The notes beneath the pieces are model-generated. The model was given only the letters and a program-made list of their open reading frames with translations, was not told where the DNA came from and did no database searches. The position numbers and the translations under genes are program-made. A DNA stretch of 34,267 nucleotides from an uncultured Propionibacterium sp. (GTDB taxonomy: Bacteria; Actinomycetota; Actinomycetes; Propionibacteriales; Propionibacteriaceae), in NCBI GenBank assembly GCA_937867175.1, contig CALMKG010000161.1:1-34267 (forward strand), written 5' to 3'. This document shows, piece after piece, positions 15,020 through 22,838 of this stretch. Position 1 is the first letter of the stretch. Every line of letters begins with the position of its first letter.

Positions 15020-15050
15020 GGTCCGGGCCCCCGCAGCGGGGACCCGGACC
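15020..15050 (-). terminator. Hairpin terminator after dctP2
   Basis: GGTCCGGG (15020-15027) pairs with CCCGGACC (15043-15050). After one mismatch the stem continues for five pairs to a 3-base loop. On the - strand a short TTT follows. It lies just after the dctP2 stop and before the dctP1 promoter, so the two receptor genes are probably separate units. Confidence 0.65.
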
Positions 15051-15073
15051 TGCAATCGGACTAGGTCAGAAGG

Positions 15074-16120
15074 TCACTTGGCGGGATTCGCCGCGTTGGC
15101 CTGCTGGACGAGATCGTAGAGGCCCTTGCGGACATCGTTCTCATTGACCGACTCGTCGACCAGCGGCTGGACGCGCGCCTTGAAGGCCGCGGTGTCGACG
15201 TCGTCATTGAACTGCGCACCGATCGAGGTCGCGTGATCGATCGACTTCTGGGTGAAAGCGGCGAAGCCGTCGTTGGCGATCTTCTGGATCTCGGGCACCA
15301 GGTCCTTAAGAGCCTGCTGGTCCTCGGCCGACATGGCGTTCAAGGCCTTGGTGCTGATCAACAGGTAGTCCGGAATGATCAGGTGGCGGGTGTAGGAGTA
15401 GTACTTGGCGACCTCACTGTGCTTCAGGGCGTCCCAGGTGACCTCGTTGTTCTCGGCGCCGTCAAGCACGCCGGTCTGCATTGCGGAGTAGGTTTCGCCG
15501 TTGTTCATGGGGGACGCGACGGCACCCATGAGCTCGATCATGCGCACCTGGGAATCGGACTGCTGGACGCGGATCTTCAAACCGTTCAGGTCTTCCGGGG
15601 TGCGAACCGCGTGCTTGCTGTTGTAGACGTTGCGGACACCTGCATTCACTCCTGCCAGCACGGTGATCTGCTTGTTCTCCTCGATCGAGGTGAACAGCGG
15701 ATCCAGTGCCTCGTACTCCGACAGCACGGCGAGCTGGGCGTCCACCGAGTCGAAGACATAAGGCAGGTTGAACACGACGAAGTCCTTGTTGAAGCCCTCA
15801 AGCACCGGGCCGCCGACCCACATCAACTCGACGGTGCCGTTCGACAGGTTCTGGATGACGTCTGCCTGCCCGCCCAGCTGCTCATTCGGGTACACCTTGA
15901 CTGAGTAACGGCCCTCGGTGACCTCTTCGAGCCGCTTGCCGAGCTCGACGCCGGCCGCGTACTGCGGATGCTGGTCGGTCTGGTTGAACGCGAGCTTGAA
16001 GACCTTCGTTTCGCCGGAGCCGGCAGAGCTGCCGCCGCTCGAGGAGCCGCCACCGCACGCGGCCAAGCCCAGTGTCACCAGGCCGATCGCGCCGGTCAAG
16101 AGCAACTTGGACATCTTCAT
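15074..16120 (-). CDS. dctP: TRAP transporter solute-binding lipoprotein DctP, copy 2
   Basis: A second extracellular solute receptor, 348 aa, with lipobox L-A-A-C (Cys22), a Gly/Ser linker, Y-P-N-E-Q-L-G and the same K-I-R-V-Q-Q-S-D-S-Q-V-R-M-I-E-L substrate region as copy 1. T-G-V-L-D-G-A-E-N-N is also kept. Differences concentrate around the segments following D-S-V-D-A-Q and near the C-terminus. ATG 16120 follows AAGGAGGC. No permease gene lies immediately beside it; the nearest dctQ/dctM pair is beyond copy 1, so both receptors probably share one DctQM. The upstream promoter matches that of copy 1, but the downstream operator palindrome is missing. Confidence 0.95.
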   Translation of the reverse strand: MKMSKLLLTGAIGLVTLGLAACGGGSSSGGSSAGSGETKVFKLAFNQTDQHPQYAAGVELGKRLEEVTEGRYSVKVYPNEQLGGQADVIQNLSNGTVELMWVGGPVLEGFNKDFVVFNLPYVFDSVDAQLAVLSEYEALDPLFTSIEENKQITVLAGVNAGVRNVYNSKHAVRTPEDLNGLKIRVQQSDSQVRMIELMGAVASPMNNGETYSAMQTGVLDGAENNEVTWDALKHSEVAKYYSYTRHLIIPDYLLISTKALNAMSAEDQQALKDLVPEIQKIANDGFAAFTQKSIDHATSIGAQFNDDVDTAAFKARVQPLVDESVNENDVRKGLYDLVQQANAANPAK

Positions 16121-16225
16121 CAGTTACGTGCCTCCTTGTACGGATCCGCGGGCGGATCGGTGGAGCAGCTGTGCTCCCGGGAATGTCTTTGACGCCAATC
16201 ACCAAGTCAGTGGATTGACGCTGGC

Positions 16226-16255
16226 AGTCTATGAAGGCCCCGAAGGACCGGTCAA
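16226..16255 (-). promoter_or_regulatory. Sigma70-type promoter of dctP2
   Basis: On the - strand TTGACC (16255-16250), 18-base spacer, TAGACT (16231-16226), identical in both hexamers and spacing to the dctP1 promoter. Start near 16219 gives a leader of about 100 bases. Confidence 0.75.
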
Positions 16256-16276
16256 GGCAATCATGGCAATCGCAAC

Positions 16277-16288
16277 ACAACGGTGACC
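16277..16288 (-). promoter_or_regulatory. Conserved upstream box of dctP2 promoter
   Basis: GGTCACCGTTGT on the - strand is 21 bases upstream of the -35 box, the counterpart of 14970-14981. Confidence 0.5.
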
Positions 16289-16354
16289 GAAGGCATGCGA
16301 GTTGCCTAAGAACTTCTTGCTTTGGTCATGGCTGGCGTAGATTATTCACAAGGC

Positions 16355-16390
16355 CTAGGGGGTTGTTGGGGGTGACCAGCAGCCCCCTAG
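16355..16390 (-). terminator. Inverted repeat at the 3' end of the 160-aa unknown gene
   Basis: CTAGGGGG (16355-16362) and CCCCCTAG (16383-16390) form an 8-bp perfect stem with a 20-base loop. The stem includes the TAG stop codon (reverse strand, 16357-16355), so the structure overlaps the last 11 codons. AT-rich sequence follows on the - strand. Confidence 0.4.
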
Positions 16391-16837
16391 TGCTTGACGC
16401 AGCCTCTTGGTCAGGAAATCGGACAGGTCGCCTGTCTCGCCATCGCGTCCACCACGACTGACCTCCAAGGACGGCAGGCTCGGCTGCAGCCGGACGCCCG
16501 TGATGCGCTCCCGCAGCCCTCCGGGCATCGTCAGGATGTAGTAGCCGCCGTCCTCGCCGATCGCCACGGTCTGATTGACCTTGATGTACCAGCCCATCTT
16601 GTCGGTGCGCGCCGTGCCGCCACTGGACAAGCGCATCCGCAGCGGCTCGGACCGGATGCCCCGATCCCGGGCCTGAGTGATGAACTGGTCGATCAACTGC
16701 TGCGCGACCGCTGCCTCACGGTTCGCGGCCGTCCGCGCCATTTCGGCCTTACGTAGTGCGTCGGCACGGCGCGACCCTGCTTCAGGTGACTCGTCTGGGG
16801 GTTCCGTCGAGCTGGCGGACGCATCGGCCTGATACAT
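16355..16837 (-). CDS. Conserved-looking hypothetical protein, 160 aa
   Basis: I do not recognise this protein. It has a polar, low-complexity N-terminus (about 1-30, Ser/Pro/Glu-rich), a charged helical segment with many Ala and Arg (about 28-65: D-A-L-R-K-A-E-M-A-R-T-A-A-N-R-E-A), and a compact C-terminal part with G-W-Y-I-K-V-N-Q-T-V-A-I-G-E-D-G-G-Y-Y-I near 97-116, which looks like beta strands. There is no signal peptide or membrane helix. ATG 16837 is preceded by GAAGGA at 7 bases. It is divergent from the MFS gene and might share a control region with it. Function unknown. Confidence 0.75.
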   Translation of the reverse strand: MYQADASASSTEPPDESPEAGSRRADALRKAEMARTAANREAAVAQQLIDQFITQARDRGIRSEPLRMRLSSGGTARTDKMGWYIKVNQTVAIGEDGGYYILTMPGGLRERITGVRLQPSLPSLEVSRGGRDGETGDLSDFLTKRLRQALGGCWSPPTTP

Positions 16838-16907
16838 GGATGATCCTTCGTTGGACTGACTCCACAATACCCGAGGGTCCAAGACCAACCTGGGCGTCGG
16901 TTGGGCC

Positions 16908-16913
16908 TAACAT
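16908..16913 (+). promoter_or_regulatory. -10 box before the MFS gene
   Basis: TAACAT places a start point at about 16920, one base before GTG 16921. This suggests a nearly leaderless message and argues against ATG 16912, which would lie inside the box. Confidence 0.35.
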
Positions 16914-16920
16914 GTGGCGC

Positions 16921-18255
16921 GTGGATGCCCTGCGCCGACTGGCCCAACTCCTGCGGCACCCGGCGTTCCGGCGCTTGGTGGCGGTGCGGACGCTGTCGCA
17001 GGGCGGGGACGCGGTTGTGCAGGTCGGCATGGCCGCCTACATCTTGTTCAGCCCGCAAACGCAGCCCAACGCGTGGGCGATCGCCGCGGTGATTGCGCTG
17101 GTCATGCTGCCCTTCTCGGTGGTCGGGCCCTTCGTCAGTCCGATCCTTGACCGGTTCCCCAGGCAGCGCATCGTGGTCGTCTGCGACCTGATCCGCCTCG
17201 TGCTGGCCATCGCCAGCTTCGTGGTCGTCGTCAGCGGCGGTGCAGCCGGTTCTCGGCAGGTCCTGCTGTTCGGTTTGTTGCTGGTCATCCTCGGGCTGAA
17301 CCGCCTGCAGTTGGCCGCCCTCGGCGCCGGCATGCCGCACACCGTGGCCGCGAACGAGTACCTCGAGGCAGCCGCGATCATGCCGATGGTAGGTCCGATC
17401 TCGGGCATGATCGGCGGGCTGCTGGCCGGTGGGTTGCGGCTGGCGTCGGGTCGGCTGCTGTCTCCCGCCTGGGCCGACAGCCTGGTCTTCGCCTTGGCTG
17501 CGGTGATGTTCGCCGCCGCGGCGCTGGTGGCGGCCCGCTTCGGGGGACACCGGCTCGGACCGCACGCCGGGGAGATCCGAAGCACCTGGGCCGATGTCTG
17601 GACCGGTTTGTCGGTCGGGGTGCGAGAGCTGTGGCATGCCCGGCCGGCGTTCGTCGGGGTCGGCATGGTCTTTGGTGCCCGGATCGGCTATGGCGTCTTG
17701 ATGACCATGGTCATCCTGCTCTACCGTCACTATTTCGGCTCGGACGAGAACCTTGAGTCGGTCATGGTCGAGATGGGGGTGTGGTTCCTTGTCTCGGGGG
17801 CGGGTTTTGCACTATCCGGCCTGGTGGCCACGCCAAGCGCCGCCCGCCTCGGAGTCCGGCTCACCCTGCTGGGCAGCTTGGCGTTGGCCGGCCTGGCGCA
17901 GCTGATCCCCGCTGGAGCGCTGACGCGCCCGGCCCTGTTGGGGGCAGGTTTCCTGCTCGGATTGTTCCTGCAGTCGGTCAAGATCTGCGGCGACACCCTG
18001 ACGCAGGCGCACATCTGCGACCAGGTGCGCGGCCGGGTGATGGTGATCTACGACATCGTCAACAACCTGGGTCTCGTGGTGGGGGCCGTGGTGGCGGCGG
18101 CGACGTTGCCGGCTGATGGCAATTCTTGGCCGACCTTGGTCGCATTGGCCGGTTGGTACTTCCTGCTCGCGGCGGTCTTCGCACTACTCAGCCGTGGCCA
18201 GACGGCGTCCTACAACCGCGGCACCGTGCTGGCCGACGGCGGGGGCGGGTCATAG
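16921..18255 (+). CDS. Major facilitator superfamily transporter
   Basis: Membrane transporter of 444 aa with about 10-12 hydrophobic helices. Family-like features are G-P-F-V-S-P-I-L-D-R-F-P-R-Q-R in the loop after the second helix and R-G-R-V-M-V-I-Y-D in the C-terminal half, as seen in MFS exporters related to the macrolide/enterobactin exporter group. The start is uncertain: GTG 16921 fits the upstream TAACAT box, ATG 16912 would add three residues, and the frame is open further upstream without coding character. It is convergent with the Tad operon. Substrate cannot be predicted. Confidence 0.85.
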   Translation: MDALRRLAQLLRHPAFRRLVAVRTLSQGGDAVVQVGMAAYILFSPQTQPNAWAIAAVIALVMLPFSVVGPFVSPILDRFPRQRIVVVCDLIRLVLAIASFVVVVSGGAAGSRQVLLFGLLLVILGLNRLQLAALGAGMPHTVAANEYLEAAAIMPMVGPISGMIGGLLAGGLRLASGRLLSPAWADSLVFALAAVMFAAAALVAARFGGHRLGPHAGEIRSTWADVWTGLSVGVRELWHARPAFVGVGMVFGARIGYGVLMTMVILLYRHYFGSDENLESVMVEMGVWFLVSGAGFALSGLVATPSAARLGVRLTLLGSLALAGLAQLIPAGALTRPALLGAGFLLGLFLQSVKICGDTLTQAHICDQVRGRVMVIYDIVNNLGLVVGAVVAAATLPADGNSWPTLVALAGWYFLLAAVFALLSRGQTASYNRGTVLADGGGGS

Positions 18256-18280
18256 TCCGCCGCCACCCCCGGCGCGCCCG

Positions 18281-20878
18281 TCAGGCGCGGCGCAGGCGTG
18301 CGCGTCCCTCGACGACTTCTTGCAGAAGGGTGACCGTCTCGTCGGCCAGGTCGATGCCCTGCATCCGCGCCCGCCGGGTGAGCTGCAGGACGAGCCGGTC
18401 GACCTGGGCCCGATCGCCGCTGGCGTGTGCGATCTGAATCTGGACTCCAAGCAGCAGTTCGTCGTCAGGTGCGGCGGCTTGGGCGCGGTCGACCGCCCAT
18501 TGCGCCAGCTCAAAGTTACCGACCGCGACTGCCCGGCGGCCGAGGACGACGGCGCAGTCTCTGATGGTGCCGCAGATGTCCGCCCGCAACTGCTCGGCCC
18601 AATGCCATTGGCCTGGCGCCGCGTCCGCCATGGGAGCACCGCGCACCATGCCCAAGGCCTCGACGAGGGCGGCGTCGCCCACCCGATTGACCCCGCCGGA
18701 CAGGCATAGCTGAACCTGTTCCCAGTCGGAACTGACGCCGGGGTGCAGCATGATCCGCCCCGTGTAGGCGTCCGGCAGGTAGGGGGCCCCGTTCGCGTCC
18801 GAACCGAGCCAGCTGCGCAGCCGGCTCATGTTCGAACGGCGGGTCGGCTCGGCGACCATGAGTGCCCGGGTCATCGTGCCGGCGCTGCCGCCGGGGTTTT
18901 CGAGCAGCCAAGCACAGTATTCTTCGCACTGCTTGATGGCGCGGCTCGGCAATTGGCCACGGGCACCGATCAGCTCGACCGGGCCCAGCAACTTCAGCGT
19001 GGGGTGTTCAGGTTCGATGGTCGAGGCCACGGGTAGTTCCTCCACAGATCCGGGCCAGGCGGCGACGCGCAGGACGGTGGGTAGCTGGGCGGCTGGTGTC
19101 TCGTCCCACCAAGGCGCGGACGGATATTCGGTCAGGTTTGCGGTCCCGAAGATCTCCGCCAGCACCCGACGGGCGGGTGCGGGGACCAGGTTGGGTTCGA
19201 AGACCTCCCCGGTCGGCAGGTATTCAGCCGTCTGAGGGCCGATCTCGATGGTCGAGGCGGGCAGCACCGCTGCGTCCGTGCCGCCGCAGATGACCACGCT
19301 GACCCCGAGCAGGCCCAGGTCGGTGGGTAGCGGCCGACCCGGTGTACTGGACGTCACAAGCACGAACGGCGCCCAGGCCTCCGCGAGCGCCGGGTCGGCG
19401 CGCAGCTGCGCCAAGGTCATGTCCTGCGGGCGACTTTCCGCACGGGCACCCACTACCTCGTCCAACAGTTGCAGGGCGTCGTCCACCCCCTCGAGCACGA
19501 CCAGACACGGGTCGTCCATGCTGGTCAGCCAGCCGAACTCCGGGCCGGCGACCACCACGGTGATCGCTGCTTCCTGGGCGTTTGACACCAGCGCCAAGAC
19601 GATGGCGGTGGCCACGGCAACGTCGTCGCCATCCGCAGCGCCCAGCCAGGTGAGTGCGTTCTGTTCGAGGTCGCAGTGGATCGGTCCGCTCGCCCCCTCC
19701 CCCAGCGGCACGCGAGTGATCGGCGCCTGCTCGGCAGGCATCGGCGCGGCCTCGAACGCGGCCGTCAGCGCCCCGCTGGTGGGCCTTGCTGTTGCGGGCA
19801 GCGGCGGCAACCGGCGTCCCAGGGGACGCGCGGCGCTCTGCCGGCGCCTGCGCAGCAGGTAGGCGCCGCCCAGCCCAGCGGCCAAGGTTGCCCCGAAGAA
19901 GCAGGGCAGTGCCGCCATCGACGCGGCTGTGGACGCAGGCTGGGTCTCGGTGATCGACGGCTCCGCGGGCACCGGACAGGTCGCCAGTTCTTCCCGCGAG
20001 ACCCTGACGGACTGTTCGCCGCCGAAGGCTGCCACCGGCTTCGCATCGTCGCCCGGTGCGGACGGCGCCGGCCGATCGCTGCCGGGCATGGCCAGCACCC
20101 ATCCGACGTCGATGGTGTTCGGGTCGTCGAGGCGACCCGCGTTTGCCTCGACGATCTCGGGCCACCGGTCGGTGTCTCCCAGGTGTTCGGCGGCCAGGTC
20201 GCTGAGTGTGTCACCCGGCCGGACCACCACCCCGTTCACCGCCGACAACGGTTGCGGGATGGCCAACAGGGTGCCCGGTTCCAGCTGGTCGGTCGACTCC
20301 AGCAGGACGCTTTGGTTGGCGGCGGCGATCTCACGCCAACGGGAGCCGTCCTGGTAGTAGTGCTGCGCCAGCGTCCAAAGGTCGTCACCCGGACGCACCA
20401 GATGGCTGCGGACCTCGGTGGGCTTCGAGCCGGCCCGCTCGTCGTCGGCGGTGAGCGGGTCACCGGCGATCTGGGCCGGTTCGGGTGCCCGCTCGGTGCT
20501 GGCGGTGGCGAACGCAGGGGCCGGGGTGACCACCTGCCCCACCACCAGTCCGACGATGGCTGTGGCCAAGACCGAGCTCGCGGGGGCGAACAGGTTCAGG
20601 CCGGGGAACCGCAACCGCCAACGTTGCTGCGAGATCGCGGCCAGCAGCTCGCTGACCAAGGACGCCGTGGCCAGTGCCCACGCGATCCAGCCAATCGCGG
20701 TGATGACGCCCAGCACGACGCCGCCGTCGTCAGCCGTCGTCCACAGCCGCGCCCAACTCAGGCTGGCCAGGGCATCGAGGCGACCGAAGCGGCTCAGCGC
20801 CCAAGCACCTCCGCCGATCACCGTGCCGATCACCAGCAGTGCGGCGACGGACCTTGCCAAACGTAGGATGACGCTCAT
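18281..20878 (-). CDS. Membrane protein with two LysM domains and a C-terminal BTAD/SARP-like region
   Basis: A multi-domain protein of 865 aa at the end of the Tad operon. Hydrophobic segments lie at about 7-28, 52-75 and 100-120. Two LysM repeats follow (about 159-208 and 217-265), each with V-R-P-G-D-(D/T)-L, which bind peptidoglycan outside the membrane. A further membrane helix (about 318-343) ends in R-R-R-R, so the remainder is cytoplasmic. That part ends with L-K-L-L-G-P-V-E-L and S-R-L-R-S-W-L-G-S-D, matching the winged helix of SARP/AfsR regulators, and an all-helical BTAD-like tail. Its ATG overlaps the TadE stop (ATGA). Similar LysM/BTAD proteins accompany actinobacterial Tad loci; whether it binds DNA while membrane bound is unknown. 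Confidence 0.9.
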   Translation of the reverse strand: MSVILRLARSVAALLVIGTVIGGGAWALSRFGRLDALASLSWARLWTTADDGGVVLGVITAIGWIAWALATASLVSELLAAISQQRWRLRFPGLNLFAPASSVLATAIVGLVVGQVVTPAPAFATASTERAPEPAQIAGDPLTADDERAGSKPTEVRSHLVRPGDDLWTLAQHYYQDGSRWREIAAANQSVLLESTDQLEPGTLLAIPQPLSAVNGVVVRPGDTLSDLAAEHLGDTDRWPEIVEANAGRLDDPNTIDVGWVLAMPGSDRPAPSAPGDDAKPVAAFGGEQSVRVSREELATCPVPAEPSITETQPASTAASMAALPCFFGATLAAGLGGAYLLRRRRQSAARPLGRRLPPLPATARPTSGALTAAFEAAPMPAEQAPITRVPLGEGASGPIHCDLEQNALTWLGAADGDDVAVATAIVLALVSNAQEAAITVVVAGPEFGWLTSMDDPCLVVLEGVDDALQLLDEVVGARAESRPQDMTLAQLRADPALAEAWAPFVLVTSSTPGRPLPTDLGLLGVSVVICGGTDAAVLPASTIEIGPQTAEYLPTGEVFEPNLVPAPARRVLAEIFGTANLTEYPSAPWWDETPAAQLPTVLRVAAWPGSVEELPVASTIEPEHPTLKLLGPVELIGARGQLPSRAIKQCEEYCAWLLENPGGSAGTMTRALMVAEPTRRSNMSRLRSWLGSDANGAPYLPDAYTGRIMLHPGVSSDWEQVQLCLSGGVNRVGDAALVEALGMVRGAPMADAAPGQWHWAEQLRADICGTIRDCAVVLGRRAVAVGNFELAQWAVDRAQAAAPDDELLLGVQIQIAHASGDRAQVDRLVLQLTRRARMQGIDLADETVTLLQEVVEGRARLRRA

Positions 20879-21327
20879 GGTGTGCGCTCCCGGAAGATGT
20901 CGAGCGGCTCACTTGCCGCGCTGCTGATGAGCGTGGTGCCGGGAAGCCCCGGCACGATCACGTCGGAAAGGTCGAGTCGACAGCTCACTCGTGCCGTCAC
21001 CTGACCGGGGGTTCCCGGCGGCAGCGAATAGGCGGAAGTGTCGACATCGACCTGCACGTCGGCGCAATGCAGACCAACTGTTGCCAGGTCTGCCTGCACC
21101 GCCGTGGTGGCCAGTTGCCGCGCTTGGCCGCCCGACGCCGGGATGCTGGCTGCACGAGCGCCGGCCGCCGCTGCTTCGACCACCTGGGCGCGCGCCCAGC
21201 CGATCCGCCAGCCGCCGATCAACCCGGCCAGCAAGAGGCCGAACAACGGGATCAGGATCGCGACCTCGACTGCAGTCGCGCCACGCTGCCTGCCGAACCT
21301 CGCCTTCCCTGGCCTGGATACGGTCAC
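20875..21327 (-). CDS. TadE-like pseudopilin 2
   Basis: Small single-pass protein of the Tad pilus, 150 aa. The R-Q-R-G-A-T-A-V-E-V-A-I-L-I-P segment near residues 13-27 is the TadE prepilin-like motif with the usual glutamate, followed by a membrane helix. The exported rest has two cysteines (C-A-D, S-C-R-L) that may form a disulfide. GTG 21327 begins 2 bases after the stop of the upstream TadE-like gene; ATG 21375 is in frame but would overlap it by 46 bases. Neither start has a good Shine-Dalgarno, suggesting coupling. TadE proteins are minor pilins needed for assembly in studied systems. Confidence 0.88.
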   Translation of the reverse strand: MTVSRPGKARFGRQRGATAVEVAILIPLFGLLLAGLIGGWRIGWARAQVVEAAAAGARAASIPASGGQARQLATTAVQADLATVGLHCADVQVDVDTSAYSLPPGTPGQVTARVSCRLDLSDVIVPGLPGTTLISSAASEPLDIFRERTP

Positions 21328-21329
21328 GG

Positions 21330-21704
21330 TCAGGCCTGCGTCACTCGGTGGGCGGAGGCGGTCACTTGTGACCATTGACCGGGCAGCAGTGCAGGCACTT
21401 GGGCGTCCACGCGGACGTCGACTGAGGTGCCGGTGGTCGTCAGTTCGACAGAAACGGCCGTGAGCCCGCCGCGGGCAGCCAACTCGGCGGCCACCCGCTG
21501 GGCGTCAGCAGGGTTCGCGTCGGCGAACGCAGCCTGTTCGGCAGCTGCCATGGCCGCCTGTTGCACTGTGGAGCGTCCGGCCAGCCAGATGCCGGCCTGC
21601 ACGACGGCGAAGAGGCTGAGCAGGAGCAGCGGCAGCAGCAACGCCAACTGGGTCGACTCCACCAGCCCGCGGTCAGGCGAGGCCTTGCAGCTTGCTCTGC
21701 ACAT
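21330..21704 (-). CDS. TadE-like pseudopilin 1
   Basis: A 124-aa protein with D-R-G-L-V-E-S-T-Q-L-A-L-L-L-P at about 11-25, leading into a membrane helix (to about 43), then an Ala-rich helix and a beta-like exported domain ending G-Q-W-S-Q-V-T-A-S-A-H-R-V-T-Q-A. The R-G-L-x-x-S-T pattern is shared with the Flp-like protein encoded just before it. This is why I keep ATG 21704, which overlaps that gene by 32 bases; GTG 21662 would delete the R-G pair. No Shine-Dalgarno is seen, so translation is probably coupled to the upstream gene. Confidence 0.82.
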   Translation of the reverse strand: MCRASCKASPDRGLVESTQLALLLPLLLLSLFAVVQAGIWLAGRSTVQQAAMAAAEQAAFADANPADAQRVAAELAARGGLTAVSVELTTTGTSVDVRVDAQVPALLPGQWSQVTASAHRVTQA

Positions 21705-21879
21705 AGTTGGTCACAGCCGCAATCACGATCGCCGCGATGGTGATCGCCCCGATCAGCAGGACGGCGCTCTCGGTGGATTGGGAGAGCCCACGCTGGTCAC
21801 GGCGGATCGGCCGGTCGCGCAGCGTGAGCATGGTGCCGATCAGTCGGTGCCACACGGCCACTGGTTCGAGTTGCTTCAT
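21673..21879 (-). CDS. flp: Flp/Tad-type pilin
   Basis: The probable major subunit of the pilus. The 68-aa protein has a basic leader (R-D-R-P-I-R-R-D-Q-R-G to residue 31), then L-S-Q-S-T-E-S-A-V-L-L-I-G and a hydrophobic helix (about 39-57) with V-T-N-Y-V-Q-S-K-L at the C-terminus. This is the size and layout of Flp pilins, in which a prepilin peptidase cuts after the glycine, and the glutamate in S-T-E-S-A sits near the family's Glu5. No prepilin peptidase lies in the window. ATG 21879 follows AGGAGAAG. Only 47 bases separate it from tadC. The longer open frame running upstream to 22779 is a shadow. Confidence 0.85.
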   Translation of the reverse strand: MKQLEPVAVWHRLIGTMLTLRDRPIRRDQRGLSQSTESAVLLIGAITIAAIVIAAVTNYVQSKLQGLA

Positions 21880-21926
21880 CTTCTTCTCCTGGGGTTGTTG
21901 TGCAATGGGGGGTTCTGGGTGTGGGA

Positions 21927-22838
21927 TCAAGCTGCCCCGGACATGGTCAGCAGCGGCGGGATCAGGAAGGCCAGTGCGAAGACGACCACCGGAATCGACA
22001 TCCACAGCGTCATCGCCTCGGAGGCTTGGTGCGCCCGGACCCGCTCCCTGGTGAGATGGGCATCCCGCAATTCCTTGACGCGGGCCGTGAGTACCCCCGC
22101 CAAAGCGGCGCCCTGGTCGTCCAGTCGCATCACATCGGCCATGTCGGCGATTGATGGCAGTTCCAGTTCTCGGGACAGTCGGTGCAGGTCGGTCCATGGT
22201 GGCCGTTGTTCCAGCCGTGCTCGCTCCAAGGCACCCCGGATGTGGACGAAGACCGGCACGTCCGAGAGCCGTGCTGCGGCCGCCATCGCCTGGGTGGCCG
22301 ACATGTTCGCGAGGCGCTCGAGCACCACCAGGTCGAACAGCGTGTTCAGCGCCTCCTCGGCGTCGGCGTTGGTCTGTTGCTGCTGGTTGCGCAGCGCGAA
22401 GTCGGGCCAGAACCATCCGATGACACCGCAGATCAGTCCGACCCCGACCGGAATGGCACCGAGCGATCCGACCAGCGGCCTGGCCGCGAGCACCAGCAGG
22501 TGCGGCAGCACCAGTCCGCCCAGCGCCAGCACCGCCTTGTTGACGAAGTAGTCGCCGATCGAACGTCCCTGCAGCATCAAGGCGCGCATCGCCGAGGCCG
22601 AAAGCGGTAGTCGAGCAGTCTGGTAAAGCCAGGCGCCCGCGAGCTCCAGGCGGGAGGTGGGGTCGGTCACCACCACTGGCCCCTGCTCTGCGGTGTCCGG
22701 CTCGGTTCCGTCCGCCAGCACCCCGAGGGCATCCGACAACCGGATCTGCCTCGGGAGCAGCCCGCAGACGACCAGCCACCCACCGGCTGCCGCCAAGGCG
22801 GCCGCGGTCATCGCCATCGCAAAGACTGGGTCAGGCAC
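21927..22838 (-). CDS. tadC: Tad secretion membrane platform protein TadC
   Basis: Inner-membrane platform protein of the Tad pilus (T2SSF fold), 303 aa. It has hydrophobic segments at about 6-27, 102-143 and 275-300 and the cytoplasmic T2SSF helices between, including E-E-A-L-N-T-L-F-D-L-V-V-L-E-R-L-A-N near 160-178 and L-R-D-A-H-L-T-R-E-R near the end. GTG 22838 overlaps the TadB stop by 8 bases and is preceded by GGAGGTGG, so the start is well supported. TadB and TadC together form the base on which TadA acts. Confidence 0.92.
   Translation of the reverse strand: MPDPVFAMAMTAAALAAAGGWLVVCGLLPRQIRLSDALGVLADGTEPDTAEQGPVVVTDPTSRLELAGAWLYQTARLPLSASAMRALMLQGRSIGDYFVNKAVLALGGLVLPHLLVLAARPLVGSLGAIPVGVGLICGVIGWFWPDFALRNQQQQTNADAEEALNTLFDLVVLERLANMSATQAMAAAARLSDVPVFVHIRGALERARLEQRPPWTDLHRLSRELELPSIADMADVMRLDDQGAALAGVLTARVKELRDAHLTRERVRAHQASEAMTLWMSIPVVVFALAFLIPPLLTMSGAA

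Noticed and set aside
16189-16221. Two TTGACGC copies near the dctP2 start point, considered as an operator
   Set aside because: They are direct repeats 25 bases apart without dyad symmetry, and no counterpart exists at dctP1; too weak to call.
21673-22779. Long frame running into the pilin gene from upstream
   Set aside because: Only the last 68 codons encode a Flp-like protein with its own Shine-Dalgarno; the rest overlaps tadC in another frame.
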